Shown here: in pieces, positions 58,669-64,000 of the stretch | Numbering within the stretch: the first letter of the stretch is position 1 | How the letters are laid out: each line of letters begins with the position of its first letter | Source: Isoetes taiwanensis | Lineage: Eukaryota > Streptophyta > Lycopodiopsida > Isoetales > Isoetaceae | Direction: 5' to 3' | Length of the DNA stretch: 64,000 nucleotides | Assembly: GCA_021234155.1 (NCBI GenBank) | Contig: JAJEKV010000017.1 | Span: 16,156,946 to 16,220,945 of the forward strand | Position numbers and translations under genes: made by a program | The notes under the pieces: model-generated | Seen by the model: only the letters and a program-made list of their open reading frames with translations | What the model was told of the DNA's origin: nothing | Database searches by the model: none

Positions 58669-58973
58669 CTTGGACCCGAACACCTAGTCTTCCACTCACT
58701 CAAGGCGGGCCGACCATGCCCTTGTCCAAGTCTCCCCAAATTTTTCTAAACTAAATACATTAATCAATAAAATTTCAAGAGTAACGGTGAGCTTGGACCC
58801 GAACACCTAGTCTTCTCCACTCAAGGCGGAGCCACCATGCCCCTTGTCCAAGTCTCCCCAATTTTTCTAAACTAAATACATTAATCAATAAAATTACAAG
58901 AGTAACGGTGAGCTTGGACCCGAACACCTAGTCTTCTCCACTCAAGGCGGAGCCGACCATGCCCTTGTCCAAG
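58669..58973 (-). repeat. Three tandem 121-123 bp units with a tRNA-like fold
   Basis: Each unit contains CTTGGACCCGAACACCTAG...CCTTGTCCAAG (58669-58730, 58792-58852, 58913-58973). On the minus strand CTTGGAC pairs perfectly with GTCCAAG as a 7-bp acceptor-like stem, with GTGTTCGGGTCC where a B-box/T-loop would be and CTCC...GGAG inside. This suggests a tRNA-derived repeat. The linkers (TTTTTCTAAACTAAATAC) repeat too. Confidence 0.65.
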
Positions 58974-59343
58974 TCTCCCCCAAGTTTTTTTTTTTAACCT
59001 AAATAAAACATTAAAATTTTATTCTCCTACTCAAACTCAAATTCTTACCTAGAATGTCTTCGAGTCATGAAAAATCGATTTCCAAGAGCTTACGATTTTG
59101 TTATTAGTGTACATGCAAAAAAATAAAGGCATTCAATAATTAGAAAACTTACATAAATAAAGAAATAAAAAAAAAAAAAAAAAAAACAAAAAGACGATTC
59201 ACATTGAAAAGATCATTGACATTAAAACTATTTACATTGTTAATTAAAAAGAACTATATATTGACATGTAAAAAATGAAAATAAAAAAAAAAGAAGAACA
59301 TAAAAGAAGGGGCCTCGCCTTTTCAAACCATCGCCCTTCTTCC

Positions 59344-59542
59344 ATGGAAAAAAATAGAAGAGGAAGAAGAAGAAGAAGAGGAGGAAGAAGAAGAAGAAGA
59401 AGAAGAAGAAGAAGAAGAAGAAGAAGAAGAAGAAGAAGAAGAAGAAGAAGAAGAAGAAGAAGAAGAAGAAGAAGAAGAAGAAGAAGAAGAAGAAGAAGAA
59501 GAAGAAGAAGAAGAAGAAGAAGAAGAAGAAGAAGAAGAAGAA

Positions 59543-59573
<31 letters not shown>

Positions 59574-59586
59574 AAGAAGAAGAAGA
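59344..59586. repeat. (AAG)n microsatellite, about 75 units
   Basis: A near-pure AAG/GAA run with one TAA interruption at about 59543. ORFs of poly-Arg, poly-Lys or poly-Glu through it are artefacts. Confidence 0.95.
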
Positions 59587-59934
59587 GATAGGAAAGAAAG
59601 ATTGAATAGAATGAGAAAGTGGTGAAGAAGAAGAAGAAGAAAATGAATAGAAGATTGGAAGAACTAAGATTAGAAGGAAGAAACCAATGATTGGAAGATC
59701 ATTGGAAGAAGAAGGAGGAGGATTCGATTCATACTAATAAGAGGCTAAATGGATTGAAGAAAACAAGGATGGAAAGAAGAGGAGGATAGAAATGGGATGG
59801 ATTGAAAACAAATAAGAAAAACAAGAAGCCCTAAATCTATCAAACAACAAGCCTAATTCAAAAATAGAGTTGATTGATCCATTGAAATACCTTTTGATGC
59901 TTGCTTGAAGCTTGAAAGGACCATTGGATGATCC

Positions 59935-60117
59935 GCCAAAAATCGCCCTAAAAAACGCTCCTCCAGCCGCTTAGAACCAAAACTAGGCGCGAAAAGCCGC
60001 TCTGCTTCTCGATAAAAAGTTACGACGCCGCTGAACGACGCCGCGAGGTCGCTTAACGACGCTTCTAATAGTCGCTAAACGACGCCTATAACGACGCCTT
60101 TGTGTTAAACGACGCGG
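59935..60117. repeat. GC-rich subterminal repeat array (right)
   Basis: AACGACGC units at about 60035, 60055, 60076 and 60107, with GACGCC and GTCGCT variants, match the left array in motif and in the same orientation. The block ends at GACGCGGCCC, followed at once by poly-T and AT-rich DNA. Confidence 0.65.
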
Positions 60118-60686
60118 CCCTTTTTTATTAAGTTATAATTATAAGTTATTATTATAATTATAATAATAATGCTTAAGTCAAGTGCACACACACGCTCAAT
60201 CCTTACAATTGCAATTGATGGTGAATTTGACGAGAATGGGGCTCCATGTGACACATCCATTCCAAAGATTATAGTTGGCCCCTCGAGACCTTTGGAAGAC
60301 CACTTTGATTAAATTCCATCGATAATATCGTGATATATCCTCCACACTACTGCTGAAAGTAAGTCTTCGCAATGAACGTGGGAGCCATTATGGGGTACCA
60401 AGTGAGTTACCTTGGCATTAATTTTCAAAGCCACATTCGTCAAGTAATCATCATTTATATTACGGGAGGAACTATACACCGATTAACAACTCCAACGCCC
60501 CGACAAAATGCTTTGTTAAACGTATAAACCACGTGAAACATCTCTCTCAGATAAGTATGCATTGCATCTTCCTTCAGAACTACATATAAAAGGAATCAAA
60601 CCATTACACAAAGATAGAGATCGGGCTTTCTCGAGGTAGAATGCATAGAATAAACTCGGTGGCTCTTTTAATGAGATTTTAAAGCA
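60118..60686. other. Spacer, one short unassigned frame
   Basis: The plus frame at about 60206-60311 reads AIDGEFDENGAPCDTS...PLEDHFD then stops. It may be another exon relic of the fragment at 60687. Nothing else seen. Confidence 0.25.
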
Positions 60687-60940
60687 TTGAACATCATTGA
60701 AAACTCGGTGGAATATCGATGGGGAGGAAATCAACATGATGCTATTGGTAACAATGATACAGATAACAAGGAATCGTGTGAGAATGATAGTTGGGGAATT
60801 GCATCAAATGGAAATGACAGATGGGGAGGAGGCAACCTCGGGATGCCAATGATTCTTGGGGTATTGCTTCCAATGAAACTCACACATCCGGAGCGTATAA
60901 TAATGGAGCACTAGTTGGCAATGATTACTTATGTATTTTA
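60687..60940 (+). pseudogene. WG/GW-repeat fragment (Argonaute-hook-like)
   Basis: The frame reads VEYRWGGNQHD, CENDSWGIASNGNDRWGGGN, then after a frame change near 60838 DANDSWGIASNETHTSG. Four WG pairs in an Asn/Asp/Ser/Gly-rich context are typical of AGO-hook platforms of the plant RNA-directed DNA methylation pathway (Pol V largest subunit C-terminus, SPT5-like). No core domain of either protein is visible nearby, so this is an isolated fragment, and its identity is inferred from composition. Confidence 0.4.
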
Positions 60941-61320
60941 TCTATCCTTCTTTATCTATCCACTTCTAGATTTCTCTCCATCCTTGTTTATCTATCCACT
61001 TTAATAAACCTGCATTCTTGTACCATTGAGCTTCACTTGCATACTTTCATACTAAATCAAGCTTTGCCAATCACTCACCATGACCGGTGAGCAAAGTGCA
61101 AACATATGGCTCACCGTGTTGCTCTTCGCATACAATCTACACAAGGCATGCCCAAACACACCCATGCAAAGTCAAAGAAGAAGAGCTTCTTTGATTTGCC
61201 ATATTCTCGCGCATGATCACATACAACTTCATATATGGTTGCAGACCTCTTCATAGATTAACGCTAAGGAGTTTTGGACACGGTTGAGTTTCCACGACGT
61301 CTCACCTTGAATTTCGAGTT
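60941..61320. other. Spacer before the tandem array
   Basis: A short duplication (TATCTATCC.TCTTTATCTATCCACTT) at about 60938-61003. No gene. Confidence 0.3.
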
Positions 61321-64000
61321 CCGGGGCCTTGGGGAGAGGAAACAAGACAGCCCTCGGGAGGGATTTTGGGTTCTGCCCGGGCCGTCAACACCCCACCTCC
61401 CCTTCAAGACATCTACGCAATAGTCCCGGGCCGAATGGACAAAGAGGGCCTCCAAACGTAAAACCCCGTGGGCCGGGCTCGAAAAGGGTTCCCTACGTTT
61501 GGGGGCGAGTCACAGTGCATTACTGGGACTGGCCAGAAAGCAACGACCAGAATCGACAAGAGAGGCAGCGGAGGCGGAGTTTGGGCCTCCTCGATGTAGC
61601 AAGAAGTAGAAGTGGTAGCACTCTTGATGGCAAGACGATACGTAAGTGTAATTAATGCATTGCACGAAAATAAATTCGGTTTTTGCCGGCCCGGAATCCC
61701 TAATAATTCATCAGCGGCTACATTGAATTTTGAGATTTTAGGAGGAGTCTAGGTCAAGGGGTTAGCATTACAGAGCGGTCGGGGCGGCGGGTTCTGCCCG
61801 GGAGCAGCCAGAGCACCCTTCCCCAAGTGTCCCGAGCGGGGAGGCGGGACCTTGCGGGGGTCCCTCCTGAGGAGAGTCGGGACCCGAGGCCGGGATCAAG
61901 GTTTCCGGCTGACCCTTCTGGCGGCTCCCAGGAGGCTGCCTTGCTCAGCCTACCCTCAGCCCGGTTCCCTCTCCAAGTGCAGACCACCATTCGGGCCCCT
62001 CTTGGGAAGGTCAAAGATTCAGTCGGTCGGGAGAACTTGTCAAACATGAGCGTCGATGTCGACCTTGTAGAAACCTGCTTGTTTTGTCGTTAGACGCGGG
62101 GATGCTCCCGAGATAGCCGATAGACCACGCCAAATCGTCAGGAATGTTGAAATTACCTGAGAACAAGTTGCAGTCGGTTTTGCGAAGAAAGGAAACACTC
62201 CGCCCTCCACGGCCGGTATCCGCGCCCACATCACAGGCCAGTGGCTACAGAGTGTGATGGAAAGCGTGAAACTACTTTGCAGCTTCTTGGAGTTGGTCTT
62301 ACAGCCCGCACGGAACTTGGTCGAGGGCAATGTCGGCGTTCTGAGTCCATTGAAATCAGATCGAATTCGGAGGCCCGGAGGTCTCCCGTCAGGTCCCCAG
62401 GGCAGGAGAGAGGAGAATTTAGAACAAGCAGCCTGGAGGATTTTAGGAGTCGGCCTTTCTGGCGTCAACACTAACCCGCCAGAACCACGAGCAGGTCGGC
62501 CGAATCTGCCTCCGAAGCGTAAACCACTGTGGGTTGCCGGGGCTCTAGAAGGTTTACGTTTTTGGGGGCCAGTCTGATACGGTGCACTGCAGGACTGGCC
62601 GGCAACGGCCAAAATCTGAACAAAGAGGCCCGGCGGGCCCGGAGTTTGGGCGCCTCCTCCTCGATGTAGCAAGTAGAAGTCGGGCGCTTTTGATGTGTAA
62701 GACATTAAATGGGGTGGTCAATGCATTGCGAAAATAAATTCCGGTTTTGCAGTAGGATCCTAATTCATCTCGGCCTACGGCCCAATTTTCGGGTACCGGA
62801 GAAGGTCTAAGTCAAGGTTAGCATTAGAGCGGTCGAGCGGCAGATTCTGCGGGTATAGCAAAGTGGCACTAGAATCAAGCGAGGCCGGGACCTTTGAGGA
62901 TCCCTCACAAGAGGAGAGTCCGGACCAGGCCGGGATCAAAAAGGATTTCCAGCCCTTCCTGGCGCTCCCGGCTGCGCTAGCCAGGCACCCTCCCGGGGCA
63001 GTTTTATCCGGCCTTGGATCCTCTAGTTCGAGGGGCCCTCTTAGGGAAGGTCCAAGATTCGGTCGGTCGAGAACTTCTTGTCAAACGGGGCGATCGATTA
63101 ATAAAGCCTTGTGAAACGCCTTTGTTTTGTCGTTAGACACTTTGGATGCTCGGAATGGCAAATAGACCACCCTAGATCGTCGAGATGGGCGAATTACCCT
63201 GGGGGAGCAGAGTTACGGTCGGTTTCGAAGGAAACACTCGCCCTCCGCGATGATTGTCCCATGCACATCCTGGGCCAATTAGGCTACACGGTGTGGAGTG
63301 AGCTACTTTGGTAACTTCTTGGAGTTGGTGGTCTTCACGAACTTGGAGTCCCGAGGGCAATGTGGGCGTTCGAGTCCATTGGCGGTCGGTCGCGATTGGG
63401 AGGCGGTCGCCCGTCAAAATCCCAGAGGGGCCTTGGGGAGGAAATTTAAGAGACAGGCAGCCTGGGAGGGTCCAGCGTCAACACCCCAACCCCACTTCAA
63501 GACACGGCGCCAAGGTCGACCGAATCGACAAGGGCCTCCAGGCATAAACCACGTGGGTTGCCGGGCTCTAGAAGGGTTTACGTTTGGGGAGGCGGTATCT
63601 CAATACCATTGCACTGGGACACGGCCGAGCGGCCCGGTAGAATCTCTGAACAAGGGGCCCAGCGGAGGCGGAGTTTGGGCCTTTCTCCTCCCGATGTGGC
63701 AGAGTAGAAGTCGGGCGCTTTTTGCGGTGGCAAGACATTCGTAAATTCGCAATTAATGCATTGCGAAAATAAATTCCGGTTTTGCGGTAGGGATCCCTAA
63801 TTCATCTCCGGCTACGGCCCAATTTTGGAATTTTCGGAGAAGGTCTGGGTCAAAGGTTAGCATTAGAGCGATTGAGAACGGCCACGTTGCCGAGAACAGC
63901 AGTGGCACCAACCCTAAGTCAGCGAGGCGGGACCTTGGGGATCCCTCACAAGGAGAGAGTCGGACCCAGGAGGCGGGGATCCAGCAGCAATGCACCTTCC
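61321..64000. repeat. GC-rich tandem array, period about 1.04-1.07 kb, at least 2.5 copies
   Basis: The landmark GCATTGC...GAAAATAAATTC occurs at about 61658, 62723 and 63758. The landmark CAGCCTGG/GTCAACAC occurs near 61385, 62433-62468 and 63460-63485, and CTTCTTGGAGTTGGT at 62282 and 63314. Successive copies align over their whole length but differ by many small changes, often CAG in one and CG in another (TTGCAGTAGG against TTGCGGTAGG). It runs off the right edge. No rRNA core and no convincing ORF is seen. AATAAA in each copy may be chance or a former 3' end. Confidence 0.75.

Larger units (their letters stand above)
53929..60117. mobile_element. CACTA (En/Spm-type) transposon, right terminus missing or decayed
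   Basis: The left end starts CACTACAAAACC at 53929, the diagnostic CACTA terminus, and is followed by about 500 bp of GC-rich subterminal repeats (GACGCC, AACGACG, CGCCGCTCAACGACG) ending sharply at about 54435, where AT-rich DNA starts. A matching GC-rich block with AACGACGC and GACGCCGCTGAACGACGC lies at about 59935-60117. The expected mirror terminus (GGTTTTGTAGTG) is not visible after it, so the right tip is lost. The interior carries broken minus-strand ORFs (55145-58187). No TNPD-type core motif is evident. Confidence 0.65.

Noticed and set aside
59275-59625. 116-aa poly-Arg ORF
   Set aside because: It is the (AAG)n microsatellite read in one frame. All frames give homopolymers and there is no conserved context.
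62040-62705. 221-aa ORF in the tandem array
   Set aside because: Pro/Gly/Arg-rich composition follows from GC content, and the frame is not kept in the neighbouring copies.
61321-64000. Ribosomal RNA genes or spacer
   Set aside because: The GC-rich tandem array suggested rDNA, but none of the conserved 18S, 5.8S, 25S or 5S motifs is present.

Overview
This window looks like nuclear DNA from a land plant with a large, repeat-rich genome. A fern or other seed-free plant is my best guess, but the sequence does not settle it. The plant call rests on the first two exons of an augmin subunit 6 (AUG6) gene, a plant-type ABCB transporter relic, spliced genes with long introns, a CACTA transposon end and a Helitron relic. 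Only the 16.8-20.8 kb stretch looks like host gene space. Nearly everything else is mobile-element sequence in various stages of decay.

Layout. (1) 1-9.1 kb: a retroelement on the minus strand. It has direct repeats of at least 1.39 kb at both ends, a Penelope-like reverse transcriptase ORF (727 aa), a 553-aa ORF of unknown function before it, and smaller upstream ORFs. (2) 9.1-16.8 kb: four copies of a composite repeat containing a tRNA-like promoter, GATCCTACGG sub-repeats and arrays matching the heat-shock-element consensus. A near-perfect 116-bp inverted-repeat element (MITE-like) interrupts the set. The last copy stops about 14 bp from the AUG6 exon 2 splice donor. (3) 16.8-20.8 kb: AUG6 exons 1-2 (minus), an ABCB transporter pseudogene (minus) and an FSH1/OVCA2-type serine hydrolase (plus) with a frameshift at its start. 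(4) 22-26 kb: a small GIY-YIG-like ORF and a tandem repeat split by a 5'-truncated LINE. (5) 26-36 kb: microsatellites, minisatellites, an hAT-like fragment and a foldback element. (6) 36.7-38.8 kb: a Helitron Rep/Hel polyprotein relic. (7) 44-53 kb: a small TATA-driven ORF and two decayed transposase-like genes, one of them large, with C2H2 fingers and an AT-hook. (8) 53.9-60.1 kb: a CACTA-type element with GC-rich subterminal repeats. (9) 60.7 kb: a WG/GW-repeat fragment. (10) 61.3-64 kb: a tandem array with a period of about 1.04-1.07 kb that runs off the window.

The genes do not form a pathway. The strongest candidates for something undescribed are the two-ORF Penelope-like element, which has a possible H-type pseudoknot at the end of its RT ORF, and the composite repeats carrying heat-shock-element arrays. 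There is also a sequence-quality signal: between repeat copies, CAG/CTG in one copy is often replaced by CG-containing strings in the other. This suggests base-calling error at CHG-methylated sites, so some frameshifts here may be artefacts.
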